A stretch of DNA of 64,000 nucleotides from Himantopus leucocephalus (lineage: Eukaryota > Chordata > Aves > Charadriiformes > Recurvirostridae). Under the pieces are notes generated by a model. That model was not told where the DNA came from and made no database searches. It was given only the letters and a program-made list of their open reading frames with translations. Positions within the stretch are counted from its first letter, which is position 1. Every line of letters starts with the position of its first letter. The position numbers and the translations under genes are program-made. Of the stretch, positions 1 through 12,500 are shown piece by piece. The stretch lies in the NCBI GenBank assembly GCA_003993805.1, contig RSEF01000013.1:20616184-20680183 (forward strand), given 5' to 3'.

Positions 1-1113
1 CTGAATCATTATTTAGCCTAGCACAATATAACTTGTATTTTTAATGAGAAAAAAAAAGAACATCAGTTAGAAAAGATTTAGTCACCCTACACACAATCAT
101 TCATGAGAAGTTTAAGCATATGTTACTAAAGAAAATCAAAGCAAATGTTAAAGTTACTCGAATTATAGTAACGCAGCCTTTGTTTCACAGACAGCTAAAT
201 ATCTCTTTTTCACACTTTTTTTTACAGTAGTAATCTGACTCACTGCCAACCTCATTAGTAATTTATAATAAGCATTCCTTTTCTAAAGAATCCTGATTCC
301 TCCATCGGATAAAATGAAACGTATATAACTTTTATAAAGCTTTCATACATGCTCATGAAAGACTATTTTGATTATAGGATGAGAAGTAGAGAACACACGG
401 TGTAAGCTAGAGATAAGAACTTATTAGAAATAAAGAACCCTCTTCATCTGTCATTGATCTGGGATGAGTAATTTACTTTATCTCTACCACTATTTACCCA
501 TCTGTAATAACATTTTTCTGTTTCATATTCACAAATTTCCTTTCATCTAACCCTTAGTTTTGGAAAACCCTTCTATGTTTTCCTTCACATTATTTGGAGA
601 CACCTCTTAGAAGTGATTTCCTCCCCTAGGCCTATAAACTATTGGAATTGACAAAATATCTTAAAAATATTGGAAAAAGGAATTTTTTTGTCTTCTACTT
701 GAATGGAAAATGTAAAGAAATCAAATAAATGTATCAAATAATTTCCCTAGTTAAACACATCCTCAAACGTGCCTTACTTAAGAATAGCATTAGGAAAGGA
801 TTCATCAAGTCACTAAAGCTAATACTTTAATGCTTTTCTGAACTGTAGTACCTTGGCTACAAACCTGTGAGAACAGACACTTCTGTTTTTCACACATTCC
901 TTTATTTAGATGTGTCAAGCACCAATTCAATCCAATGATGCTCCATGGAATTTATCACGTTAATACAGCATTATTTAATAAAAATAAAGTGTTCCGTTAA
1001 TGAGATCGCACCATCCATGCATATGGATTTGAGACTTCAGTCCTAAATGGGGACAAATAAGATGCAAAAGTACGATGTGGTTTGCAAAGAATAATGTTTA
1101 CACAGCAGTTTAC

Positions 1114-1212
1114 ACTGCCATCTTCGAGCAGAACAAGGTTGACAAGTACCAGCCTGTGAAGCGCTCCCTCTTCAAGAGTGAGGTTTATTTTTATTTCCAT
1201 GTCGTAATACAT
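1114..1212 (-). CDS. Coding exon candidate, 33-37 codons, leftmost
   Basis: It starts after ATTTTTATTCTCAAG and reads MYYDMEIKINLTLEEGAL then HRLVLVNLVLLEDGS. Two in-phase donors (GGCAGT|GTAAAC here, or TGCTGT|GTAAAC at 1,102) are possible. The frame stays open to 997. Confidence 0.55.
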
Positions 1213-3013
1213 CTTGAGAATAAAAATAATGTTTGCTAGCTCACAACTAGTACTTGCCAATTTATTTTGAACAGGCCTGAAATGAAATAATTGCCTAATT
1301 TACCTCCTAAACTATAATTTTCAACCACAGTATTCACGATACAGGGAATATTCATGTGCTTTTGGACAAAATTTCTTGTAGATTTACCCCCCGCTCTCCC
1401 AACAGGATGGAGGCACACACAGGCACATGCTCTTATACACACCCACACCTCCCCTTAATAGAAATAAGCTGACACTGGGGGATGGACAGACCAAATTTGA
1501 GCAAAAATGACAGGATTAAAAAAAATCCCATATTGGAAAGTCTTGCGTAATTAAAAAAATAAGGAACTTCCTCCACATCCCTTCAAGTGAAGGACAGCTT
1601 TATGGTTCTCCATACTCTTCTGTCCTTGCCCTTCCCTTGCCCTCAGCAGTGGAGCATTACCTGGCAGAGGCTGGCACCGCATTGCTGTCTCTAACAGAGC
1701 AACACAGATTTATATCTGACCTCCCGCTCTTCGGTTCTTTTCCCTGTTCAGAGTTTTAATTATCACTCCCATGCTCACGATTTGGAAAATTCAGCCCTTC
1801 TCCGTCACCACTGCTTGTACATTATTTCTCCATGTTTACAGCTCAAGCATAAATTTTATAAACACCCTGCCACCCAACAACCACATTAAATTATAACAAC
1901 ATTGCAGTATATATAGAAGGGTAAAAAGGAGCACTGGATAGAGTGTTCATCTGCTAGCACTGTATGATCTGAAAAAAAAAAAAAGAATCTGGAGAAACCG
2001 AATGGAAAAAATAGTTATGTTAACCCCATTCATCAACAAATTCCAAATTAAAACAAGTTATGCAAAAAAATGCTCAGCCTTCCTGCAAAATATACTAATC
2101 ATCTGATCATTCCTTTAGTTGCATGGCACACAATTCAAGTAATTAAGTCTCCCTGCTTTTAAAAATACTGCATTTCAATTTTTTCTGTTCTAATATAACT
2201 GTGAAGTAAGCCTTGCCCTGAATTACTATTGTGTCTGGATCTTTATCATCTTCCTATTGCTTAATCTAATAATTGTTTCTAACACATTAATAACGTGTAT
2301 TAAAGACTCTTAGATGCTTAAATGATTTGCTGTCATACTTTAAAAGCATTCCTCCTAGACCAAACTCTATCTTTCTAGAACTAATAACATCATTTTCAGA
2401 TCTTTTGGGAAACAACGCACATTACATTCATGGGGATTGGACTTTCTGCCTTCGTTTTTTGTGTACATATAAATAATCAGAGAACTATTTAGATGCATGG
2501 AATATGTAAACAAATAAAAAAGATTTTATACTATTACACTGCCAAAGGCATTTAAATAAATAAATAAATGATCTCTACAAGCACTACTTGTGTGTGGTAA
2601 TGTTTTTGTAAGCTATTTTGTAGTTGCTAATGAATTTGTAGCTCAAATGCAAATACTAAATAAAGCAGAGCCACTCTTCTCCCCCCCAACAACACAAAAA
2701 ACCTTTCAGTTAATATCAAACCCTTCTCCAGTGGTTACTTTGCATTTTATTTTGCTTTTTGCTTTGAAATCTATTCATGAAATGGTACAAAACATAATGA
2801 AATAAAGACCCCTTTCTGAAAACATGCTGAAGGAATGCAACTTTCGCGAGTTCTTATGGTTGACACACCACTGTCAGCATATGTCACAGTACTTTAAAAG
2901 GACACGTGTGGACATGCAATCATAGCTTTTGATTATAAGAAAGAGAGCTGTTTGGATGCAAGAAGCACCGTACTAAAAGACTGCGCTGTAACTCAGTATC
3001 ACAGGATGCTTAC

Positions 3014-3156
3014 TAGTCCACCAGAAGGTGACGTCAAGAATTGCAATAAGCCCTTCATCTGCATGGGCTTTTGTGGGATACACCATGGTGACAAACCTAG
3101 GCCACCCCTCCCCGAGGAAAAGACATGACAAGGAAATTGCAGAAACATCAACAGCA
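3014..3156 (-). CDS. Coding exon candidate, 47 codons
   Basis: The acceptor CTCTGTCCCTTCCCAG and donor GGACTA|GTAAGC are strong. Exactly one frame is open over 143 bases: AVDVSAISLSCLFLGEGWPR then FVTMVYPTKAHADEG and LIAILDVTFWWT. Codon use differs from the AT-rich introns. It lacks an in-phase join to either side, so neighbouring small exons are missed. Confidence 0.75.
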
Positions 3157-3782
3157 CTGGGAAGGGACAGAGATCATGTTCATACAAGCTGGGCTCTGGC
3201 TACAAGCCAAACACACGCTTGAACACTTTTTTGAGGAAACTAAAATAAGTATCTTCTATTTTCATCTTATTGCCCAATAAACTATACTTTTTATTACACA
3301 TACCTTCCGGCTAATGGTGTGCAAAAACATGGCTTCTCACTTCAAATGGGAGAGTTTAAATCTGTTTAATAGCCTTTAAAACTTTATGATAGGTATTAAC
3401 TCAGAAAGTACTTACAAAGTTTTAAACTCTTACAAAGTCAGGTGCAAAATTAAAAATTTTGACCAGTCACTCTATTTGTTGCTGGTTGTTTGCAGTTTTT
3501 TTTAAGTGACTTGGATTTTTTAAAAGTCATATACAAAATCGGCAGCACTGTAATCCCAAGCTCTCATACTAGCAATGCTTTACACTTATGGACTGTAAGT
3601 CCAGGAAGACACAGTGATTCTACAGTGAGTGCTGAAATAGCTATTACCATTTCAATATATTGAAGAGAGTAAGTGCATTAAGAAAAGTATGTGTAATTCA
3701 TGAAATTTCTTCACTGGTAAATCCCAAATAATCTGTGTTAGTGCAGGTCTATAATCATGATATGGTCAAAGGGATACTTCAC

Positions 3783-3845
3783 CTCCAGCTTTGTTTGGGG
3801 ACAGAAGTTCACAATATTAAATTGGAAGGTAAAAAGATGTAGTGC
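3783..3845 (-). CDS. Coding exon candidate, 21 codons
   Basis: The acceptor TTAATTTTCTTTCAG is excellent and the donor CTGGAG|GTGAAG good. The only open frame is ALHLFTFQFNIVNFC then PQTKLE, phase 0 at both ends, strand-like. Confidence 0.55.
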
Positions 3846-4191
3846 CTGAAAGAAAATTAAAAAATAGATCTTTTCTCTTCTTTGGATAGTGCATCTTGGT
3901 TAATTGTCAAATAAAGTAAATGGGATGGAAGATGGTTATCTCCTAAGAGCCAGGATAACACTTGAAAGTATTTTGGCTACATTTCTAGCTCTGCTATAAA
4001 TTTTCCTTCTTGCCTTAGGACAGTTTAGTGTCTCCAATCCAACTCAAAAAATTCCAAAGAGTCTGTGCGTGTCCGTCTATCTTACGTTTCTATCAAAGGC
4101 GTACAACTTACAAATATATTAAATATGTTATTGAATTACAGTCTGTTTTTCAGAGATCCCTTCTACCTCTCTGGGCTTCTTAAGGGCTTAC

Positions 4192-4250
4192 CTTAATGAG
4201 CGAGGATATGTGTACACCCTCAACGCATGTAAGTTTTCTTATATACGTAA
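4192..4250 (-). CDS. Coding exon candidate, 19 codons
   Basis: It starts after TTTGATTATTCAG and ends at ATTAAG|GTAAGCC. TYIRKLTCVEGVHISSLIK is in phase with both neighbours. Confidence 0.45.
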
Positions 4251-4526
4251 CTGAATAATCAAATATCTTGGAGAAAGACAAACATTTATCTACTAGATGG
4301 AGAAATACTGCTAACTGTTTCAAATTTAGAAAGCTGCAGTTGTTAAGAAAAGCAGGGGAGTGAAAATATTTTGATAACAACTAAATAGAGGATCTATACC
4401 CAGATACAGTATCAATCGGACCTATTTGTTATAATCACTCAGATTTATTTTATTCAGAGGAGAAAAAAAAGCCCCCAAAATTCTGGGAACTTTATTGAGT
4501 ATGCTGCACCAAGGCACAATACTTAC

Positions 4527-4584
4527 AGAGAAAATGAGCACTTGAGTGAAGTTCTTCACCTTCCTGTATTTTCTTAGGTAAATA
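4527..4584 (-). CDS. Coding exon candidate, two open frames
   Basis: The donor TTCTCT|GTAAGTATT is near perfect; the acceptor is AACCCAAG. Phase from both neighbours selects YLPKKIQEGEELHSSAHFL. The other open frame (IYLRKYRKVKNFTQVL) does not connect. Confidence 0.45.
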
Positions 4585-7492
4585 CTTGGGTTATTAGTGT
4601 TAAGACAGCAAAAGGAGACCGGAAAATTTTACAGATGGCCAAACAAGAGTCCACTTGTCTATTACATTAATTCATTGAATTTAATCTCTTTATGCATCAA
4701 ATTAAAAAGAAACCAATTTAGGCCATTAAGTCTTCTCATTACTTGAAACTTTTGAGTTAATGACAACCACAAAAAGCTTAAAGTATATAACTGTGAACAT
4801 AATCTATAAAAATATAAAGCCTTCATAGACGCAGCCAAGAAACTTATATGCTCTTCTTTCTCCTGTACTGCTCTTGCCATTTAATACAGTAGACAACACT
4901 GCTTTTAAACACGGTACATTTAAAAGGGATAAATTGGAATATATACTTTGAATACTCCTAAGTTCAGGGTCACTGGACCTTAGACTTTGTTTGTTCGAAG
5001 ACTTCTGTCTTCAAAACCAGATTTTCCTACTTGCTTTCTATCTAACTGTTTGCTTGTAAAATGTTTAATTTTCACATGTCACTTAAAAAGATGTAAAAAT
5101 CTCTGGAACTACTCATGTTCTTGATCTGAGACATTTTATTACACTTAATAAGCAATACAATGTGACTGGTAAATCATGTCAGGAAGTTTAACAACAAAAT
5201 TAAAATAACTTGGCTTGAAAGTATCACTAGATGAATCACAACCAGTGGCAAACTGTAAGTAAAATTGATCGTAACAGAATTCCAGCAAGTGTAGATGAAA
5301 AACCTACTCCAGTAGCAGCTGGATGAGTGTTAAAATTTCATCAGACCTCTACAAGTAGTCATAAAATGAAGAAGCCATTAATTAAATCTGCAAATGATGC
5401 AATACGTGGGAAGATAGTTAAGTGCTACACAGATTAAAAGAAAAGTGGGCCTATGTTGATAAGAATTACCAAAATGAGAATGAAAAAAATGCTACTTAGC
5501 ACCTTTGAGGGAGATAAGCTAAACTTTACATGTATAAAAGGCATTAAATTTACGTTTCCATATAAATGCAAAGTAGCATTAACAATGCACTGAAAGATCT
5601 AAGACTGAAAATGGAACCAATAGCTAACAACCCCATCTCCTAAATATTAAAACCTGCAAAATCTGCAAACAGAATTCCAAAAACTGAAAAGTAGGGTTTA
5701 TGCTCTATAGCAGAGACTGCTCCTTGGTTTATAGCATGGAATACATTGAAAAGTCTCCCTACAAAATTCAGTAGTATTTCACAAGCTGCCTAAAGGAAAA
5801 AAGTTTAGAAAAACATTGGCTGCTCTCATTCACCTCCAACTTACTTATTATCACTGTGTTGTGATTATCAGTCTCTGGGGCATCTCAAGACTCACAGGGT
5901 ACAGTCACACAAAAAACAGCCAGCGTAGACCAGTAGTTTAGCCCGCAAAATCCTACCACCACCAGAAATTTGTATTGGTGTCATCAGCTAACGAAGCTTC
6001 AATAAAAACCCTGCTGCTACTTATGCTGCCCTATTGAGTAGGACTCCAGTGGTATGCATTTCTGGGAATGAACTGAACTATGCTTATATACGGACAGGCT
6101 CTCTATATAGCACCATCCAACCTACAGGCGTAATACCAACAACCATGAATCAAGATCGCTGTCTTTTCATACTGTCAATCAGTTAAATGTTTGGGTTTGT
6201 TCTTTATACAATACAAATTCCTGGAACTAAGTAAACAAACTACTGGAGCATAGAAAATAATTCTGAGTTTAACTTGCTGTCTGTTTATAGTGGGGTTTCA
6301 CTATAGCTTTTTCTTTTTTTCTTTTTTTAAACCAGAAGTAAGAATTGCTTTCTTTTTATTTTATGTTAATATTGCTGTCTCTTTTATGGTGTAACTCTGA
6401 TTTTATAGGCCATTACTATCCTGTGTTTCAGGAATAGCATCCAGATCTTCACCAATTCCCCACAGTGCCTTACATAAAGCTGCATATTTTATCCCATCTT
6501 ACTTGCCATTCATGCCCACCCACATGAGACACATTACTCAGATCCAAAGATTATAGCATTGTTATGCTGATGATACCTAGATTTATTTCTCTATTAAACA
6601 TTAATGATGCAGTATCCTGGCATAAATTTAGAGTGCATTTTTAGATGTACAAACTTGAAGATAGCCATGAAATATATCCATTTTTTTACAAATTTTATAC
6701 TGTCAATATATAGTCAGCTGCTACTATTTTACCTTGTCTCTTCCAAATAATTAACCACAAAAACACATTTCTGGCTGTATTTTCAGCCACTCCTAGTAAC
6801 ACTGAAAATCAGCAGAGAAAATAACCAAAGACGCTTTATAGGAATTAATACTTCTGTAAAATAATACAGAAATGAGTTATGTACCACTTATTGTTGAAGC
6901 CTGCGCTCATGTCGGCACATTAATTTTCTCATATCCGTTAATAACAGAATTAGACTTTTGATAGACACTGACGTAAGATGGCAATGCTTTTTCAAAAAAC
7001 CTTAAAATTTTTTGCATGCGAAAAGACAATTTTAGGAATTAAGTTAAAATTGAAACCCCAGACTTGATCAGACACCCGAAGGACCTACCAGTACGTACTT
7101 ATCAATCTTCCACTACTGAGTACAGCAGGAGAGACACAAGACATGTAAAACAGCCCAAGCTGGTTTTGGGTATCACCATTTCTAGCACTGTTAGTAGAGG
7201 ACACTTAATAAGAGAATTCCTGTTATCTATCATTCAGCACATTTCTCACAATTTAAACAATCTGCTGCCTCTGCAAAATGCTTTGCTTGCAGCTTGCAAG
7301 CTCGCTTTCACAATGTAGCTCCTGTTCTCCACCATGGGATCTGAAAAAGCAGAGGTCCTTGCAAAGGCAACAGCAAACTATGAAGGCAAGTGAAGAAAGA
7401 GAAATAGGAGGTTGCTGCCTTCCACAGCATTCTGCATTTTCTTTATCCCCAACAATGCTGTTGCACAGGTCAATTTTGGAGTCAACACTTAC
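4585..7492. other. Intron, plain apart from the LINE fossil
   Basis: AT-rich sequence; nothing else was recognised. Confidence 0.5.
6415..6640 (+). repeat. Fossil LINE (L2/CR1-L3-like) reverse transcriptase fragment
   Basis: Reading from 6,557 gives HCYADDT, a stop, then IYFSI. This matches the catalytic YADD box and following strand of L2/CR1-type reverse transcriptases (canonical HHYADDTQLYLS). Upstream bases keep the expected Q-I-x-R order. The rest is heavily decayed, so the ends are approximate. Confidence 0.6.
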
Positions 7493-7540
7493 TCTAATGA
7501 AACAGGACACTTTTTTTGGAGATAGTATTTCAAGCAAATG
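7493..7540 (-). CDS. Coding exon candidate (HLLEILSPKKVSCFIR)
   Basis: The donor ATTAGA|GTAAGTG is strong and the acceptor AGAAGTCTAG fair. Phase 0 both sides gives HLLEILSPKKVSCFIR and joins the 4.6 kb exon. A small exon is missing upstream. Confidence 0.45.
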
Positions 7541-8185
7541 CTAGACTTCTCACTAAACTGGCTGTTACAACAAAATATTTTTGAAATACACAGATATAAA
7601 TAAATTTCTTTCTCATAATAAACCATACTCCCCTTGGGACCAAATCCTCAACTGTTCTCTGTATAAAGCCTTCTTGAAAGGAAGCAGGCAATAAGATGTA
7701 AGTGCAGGCTTTTGGTTTTACAGTGCTTGCATTTTACTGGAGTAATAGTAGTATGAACTAGTCAAGGAAGGTGCAACCTGAGTTGGGCCTGTTTGGAGAG
7801 GAAAAAGAAACTCAAAATACCCCCACCAAAATGGCTTGCACAATCAAACTTGGTGTCTCGAAATCTTTGCAAAGTAACTGGAAAACGTGTCTATCTGCAA
7901 TCAGAAAGTACTTAATTTACATGCTGGGTTATTCTGCTGACACGTTACAGAAAAAAAACGGCACACCCTTAAATCAAACCCAACAGAAGAGTAGAATGCA
8001 ACAGTGCAAGCCAATTGACCGATCATCCATAACAACAGATAGTAGGACTCACTGGTTACAAGAGAATTCTGTCTTTTTGAGATATATTTCACTTTTTCAT
8101 TAAAGTCTGATATTTCAGAAGCTCGACCTTGCTATGGAATAGTAGGTTATGGCAGCCCACAGGGAAAATGAGACACATTACATAC

Positions 8186-8312
8186 CAAGAATGATGAATT
8201 TGGAAACATCATAAGGCTCATGGGGTAGGTTGCTGTCCAGCTGGCCCATATTTTGTGATGCATTAATCAAAACAGCATCCACTAGAGTAGAAGTTAATCC
8301 TCTCACAACACG
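8186..8312 (-). CDS. Coding exon candidate, 42 codons
   Basis: The acceptor TTGTTCCGCTTTAG and donor TTCTTG|GTATGT are good. The frame is open over the full 127 bases: RVVRGLTSTLVDAVLINAS then QNMGQLDSNLPHEPYDVSKF. One trailing base carries on. This is one of the clearest exons in the window. Confidence 0.75.
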
Positions 8313-8844
8313 CTAAAGCGGAACAAGCTGCATTACAGTTCCATGCCATGCTCCCATAAACCTTCAGTAAAATAACACCCCACACAAATGCAACTCTTCT
8401 AAACAACATTATATAATTCTCCACACGTGCTTGTAACTGTGATTCATGCTAAATCAAGGGATAGGTGTCTCAGATGTCAATGGAGCATTTTGGGGAAGAA
8501 TGCAAAATTTCTGCACATGCACTGCTCTTGCAGGTTTTTTTTTTGTTTTGCTACAAAACAGCTTATTTATTAATGAAAAGTTTAAAAAATTAAGCATCCA
8601 AAACCACATAGGCAGTAATCTTAGTCAGAATAAGTTCTATCTTTAGGCACTTACTCTCATTTTTCTGTAATAATAGATTAATTCTGTCTCAGAAATCAGT
8701 ATTAACTTGATCTAATCTCAGCACCATAGAATGCACTTTCATATGAAAATCCTCCAGGTTTATTAGAAAATAAATTTTACCTATGAGGCAGAAAATACCA
8801 AACCATATTGCAAAGTATTCAAAATGTAGTACTGTGACCAATCT

Positions 8845-8880
8845 TCCCCCCCACCCCCACCCCCCAAAAAAACCAACCCC
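8845..8880 (-). repeat. C-rich tract, G-quadruplex candidate on minus strand
   Basis: Runs of eight, five and six Cs separated by single As, then CCCC after an A-rich spacer, give four G-runs on the transcribed gene's sense strand. Confidence 0.5.
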
Positions 8881-9579
8881 AGACCAAAAACCCAACAACT
8901 AAAACCTCACCCCTCAAAAACCTGCTTAGGTTACAGCATGTGAATCTCTGATAAACATGCTAGTTCAAATAGAAGGAACAAAAAGAATAATGTTGATCCT
9001 TCCATGCCTGGATTGTTGAAAATATTGTCCTTTTCAGAATCGAGGGTTTTCTTGGTTTTGTTTTGAGAAAAGTTCCAATTTTTTCAAACAACGTGGCACA
9101 GAAACAGCTACATTAATTCATTTCTATAATACATTACTTACAAAATTCAATAATTGTCTCTTCTCACAGTACAGGCATGCTAGAAACAATTCAGGCAGTG
9201 TCAGGTACAGTCCAGTGCCATACACTAAACAGCAGAACAATTTCTGAGCACATACATTTCATGGTTTAATACTAGCAGCATATAAAATTAAGAGCAATGG
9301 CATTTAAACTATGCCAATTTATGATCCACTAAGAATCTCACTGTATTACTTGTCAAGCTAGGCAAAGACAGATAAGGGTTTTAAAATTACCTATTTAAAC
9401 TGTTAATAACAATCTGATTAGCTAATAGCTTTTGTATTATAAACACTCATTTTTACTTTGAAATGTTGACGCAAAGCCATCACACTTGTTACCTCTACTA
9501 AACCTGTATAAACCAATAATGCAGCATTGCAAATTTAAATATTTTATGCAAATATTAACAAAGAAAGCCAGGTTCCTAA

Positions 9580-9760
9580 TAATAATTCTTGACATTCAGA
9601 GAATTCAAAGCACTTCAATAAATGGCAAATAAGGAAACCAAGGTACAGAAAGGAAAAATGACCTAGGTGAAATCATACAGAACATCAGTGGAAGCATGAG
9701 GTCAGAGAATAGGTTTTCTGATAATGAATTCAGAAGCCTCACTGCTAAATCATGCTGTGA
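9580..9760 (+). repeat. Ancient MIR/CORE-SINE remnant
   Basis: The run AAAGCACTTCA...AAGGAAACCAAGGTACAGAAAGG, a GTGAAATCATACAGA stretch and a Cys/Ala-type TCACTGCTAAATCATGC end follow the order of a MIR-type SINE (gaggaaactgaggcacaga...aggtcacacag...). It is diverged, with an A-rich run after it. Confidence 0.6.
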
Positions 9761-10479
9761 TGAAAAAAAAAAAAAAAGTAGGGTAGAGAAAGATAAAGCA
9801 GAAATTCCAGAAGAATCCTCAAAACACTGAGTGACATTACAGCTACATATACAGCCTAAGATGGCAATGACACTGAAAAAGCAAAAATACCAATATTAAG
9901 ATATCATCAATTCATTGCTCCCTTCAGGGTTGTAAAATATATTACAGCATTTTATCTTCAACAAGTACCTAATTAACATGCAGAACTACTGCATTTTTCC
10001 AAAAGCTATCAATTGATTTGAGTGGTAATTCTGCACAAATGGTAAAATGAAAATTTTCTTATATATCGTGCTTAGAAATAGTACCTACAACCCAGGCATG
10101 GACTACTACTTTTTATATATCCTAACTTAGACTTCTGTATTGTTTTGAGATGAAGAGAAATGCTCTTGACGAGACTGAACTTCAGTTGCAGTATCCCTAT
10201 GAAAGTTTTTCCTCCTTCTGATACTTTATCTTCTTTACTTATTCTTCCTCACCACAAACTACACTATGCATGCTCTTTTTTTTTTTCCCCCTGGTGGTGT
10301 GTAAGGATTGTTTTTTTAACCACCACACTTTTCAGAGAAAAACCTTTAACGTTTGCATTTCTCAGAAAGCATTATCATGTCATCATCCCTTACCTTCAAC
10401 AGCTGCCCATAACAGGAAGGGAATCATTCTTAAGGGTTTTACACTATTGATTATATCATCAAGAATGTGGGCTGTCAAC

Positions 10480-11060
10480 TGCTAGTGTGTCACTAGTTGC
10501 ATCCCTCAGTGGCACTCAACATTTGCAGCATGGCTCTCCAGGACCATGCTTGCAGCATTCCCTCCCAAGGAGGGTCTGTACTAGCATGAGACACGTTCTC
10601 CAGGCGCTCTGGATACACCAGCATATTTCTTCAAGACCTGCCACACATGAGAGTATTCTGCCTATGACCATTCAGCACAAAAATCTTCTGACTCCAGTGA
10701 AACATTTCTTTCTCATTGTACCGTTTGGCAGCACTGGCTCTCAACTGTGCCCATGGAGCCCCTGTGTGTGTTACCACTGACAGCCACACTCCACAATCTC
10801 TACTGGGAAGCTGTGTGTCAGCTTGCTTGAGTCCTTGTTTTCCCTCTCACAATTCAAGACACAGCTTTTTTGTTTTGCCACAACCAACCTGCTGCAGGGG
10901 CAAGCTGCACTGAAAGAGAAGCCGGTGGGTTCCTGCATCCCTATCCCTCCATTCCTTTATGCCAGCTCTAGAGATCAGGATGCTTCAGGACAAGTTGGTG
11001 CAGGTAGACCCCCCTCACCATGTCAACTGACTCACACTGTGGCTCCATGATCACCACATG
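10480..11060. other. GC-richer intronic block, unassigned
   Basis: Base composition rises well above the flanks, and overlapping open frames occur on the plus strand. No domain, splice-bounded exon or known repeat was recognised. An old decayed repeat is possible. Confidence 0.4.
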
Positions 11061-11819
11061 CAGTGCTACATGGAAAGCAGAAATCATTTCAGTAGAATCT
11101 TGCTGTTGGAGTGCCATAGGTGTAGTGCCATTACACTGTTATTAATTACTGCTTCTCTTCCTTTCCTTTCTCTACCCTAAACAAAAAAAAATATTCAATT
11201 CATCCCATAAGATCTAGTACCAGTTGACTGAATAGCTGTCAAGAAAAGACAGAAATCAACATTTGGAGCTAATATACGATGTAAACATCATCTTACTCCT
11301 ATGCTCGGGGGTTTGCAGGATGCTAGATTAAGGACAGAACACAAAAGACACTTCAGTTGAGTTTGGGGAATATATTTAAGGATGGGTGCTTCTGAAAACA
11401 TTAAGATAAATTTGTCTAAATGAAATATTGATGAATAGATATTTATCTCTTGCCAGCCTTACATGAATAGCATTGAGTTTTCCATAAAACTACATCTTTA
11501 AGGCTTCCTTTTCAATAGCTTCAGGGTTTCGACACTATGGTACATATGGCAACTGAACTATTTTTAATGACCCAGTTGAAAACACAGTTAACAAAATTAG
11601 TACTTTCACTTCCATTTATTTAAAAAAAACAACTTACTACTCTATGTGAAACTCTGTGATTGATTATTCAAGGATTAAAATATTACACAGGTGGGCAAGA
11701 ATATATACCCACCCAGGCACAAACCTGAGCACGCACATACTCTTGCCATGGCCTGAACTCAGGCTATTTGCACCACATTTGAAATTTCAACTGGTTTCTA
11801 CTTATCCATGTGAATTCTG

Positions 11820-12400
11820 AAGGCAAGGTCATGACTCTTCTGACCCCGCATTTAAAAACCTGTTGGGATTAACAGAGTACCAGGTTAAGCTTGAGTTCAG
11901 CTCTTTACACCAGGAAGATATTACTCCTCCACAGCACATGAAGTGGGTCAAAGTTTGGGCTCCACAGTCTCGTCCTGCAGCCCTACCCACTCTTATGCAA
12001 GCAGTGGCAATTGAGTCATAGGTTACTGGTGTGGTAGCTCTCCAAGACAATGAACTACCCAGACACCTGAAAATCACTGTGCCCTGTGGGGAAAATAGCA
12101 AAACCACACAGCGAGGACTATGTTGTCCCCGTGCCCTCTGCTTTCATGGAGATCCTCAGTGATACACCAGACAGCTGCAGCCTACTGCAATGGTCTTATT
12201 GGGCCTCCTGCTGCTCCCTTCTTACCAGCACTGGCACATCTCTGGCACCCCAGGGAGGCAGGTCAGGAGCTCAGCCAGTGGTGACTAACCCGACAGAGAA
12301 GTGAATACCTTCCTGAACTGGCCCACCAGGTTGTCTGATGAGAGCTGGGGCAAATTCTGTGTCAAACTGCCACTGACAGGCTTAGCTGGAGTGAATCACA
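11820..12400. other. GC-richer intronic block, unassigned
   Basis: This is similar in texture to the block at 10.5 kb, just downstream of the 12.5 kb exon's donor on the gene strand. No exon or repeat family was recognised. Confidence 0.4.
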
Positions 12401-12438
12401 TCTTCAGAGAGGAGTTAGGCTTCCCTGTAATCACTTAC

Positions 12439-12500
12439 TGCTCCCAGTTTCATGATACTGCCCTTTAAACTGCCAGCCCTGGCATTAAACAGCTCTTGAA
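12439..12500 (-). CDS. Coding exon candidate, 20 codons
   Basis: The acceptor CTGCTGGCTGTCTCAG and donor GGAGCA|GTAAGTGA are strong. The single open frame, QELFNARAGSLKGSIMKLGA, ends on a boundary and runs in phase into the 8.3 kb exon. Confidence 0.55.

Noticed and set aside
1640..1690. 24-base minus-strand micro-exon with donor CTGCCAG|GTAATG
   Set aside because: Open in all frames and fits no phase between 3.0 and 1.2 kb.
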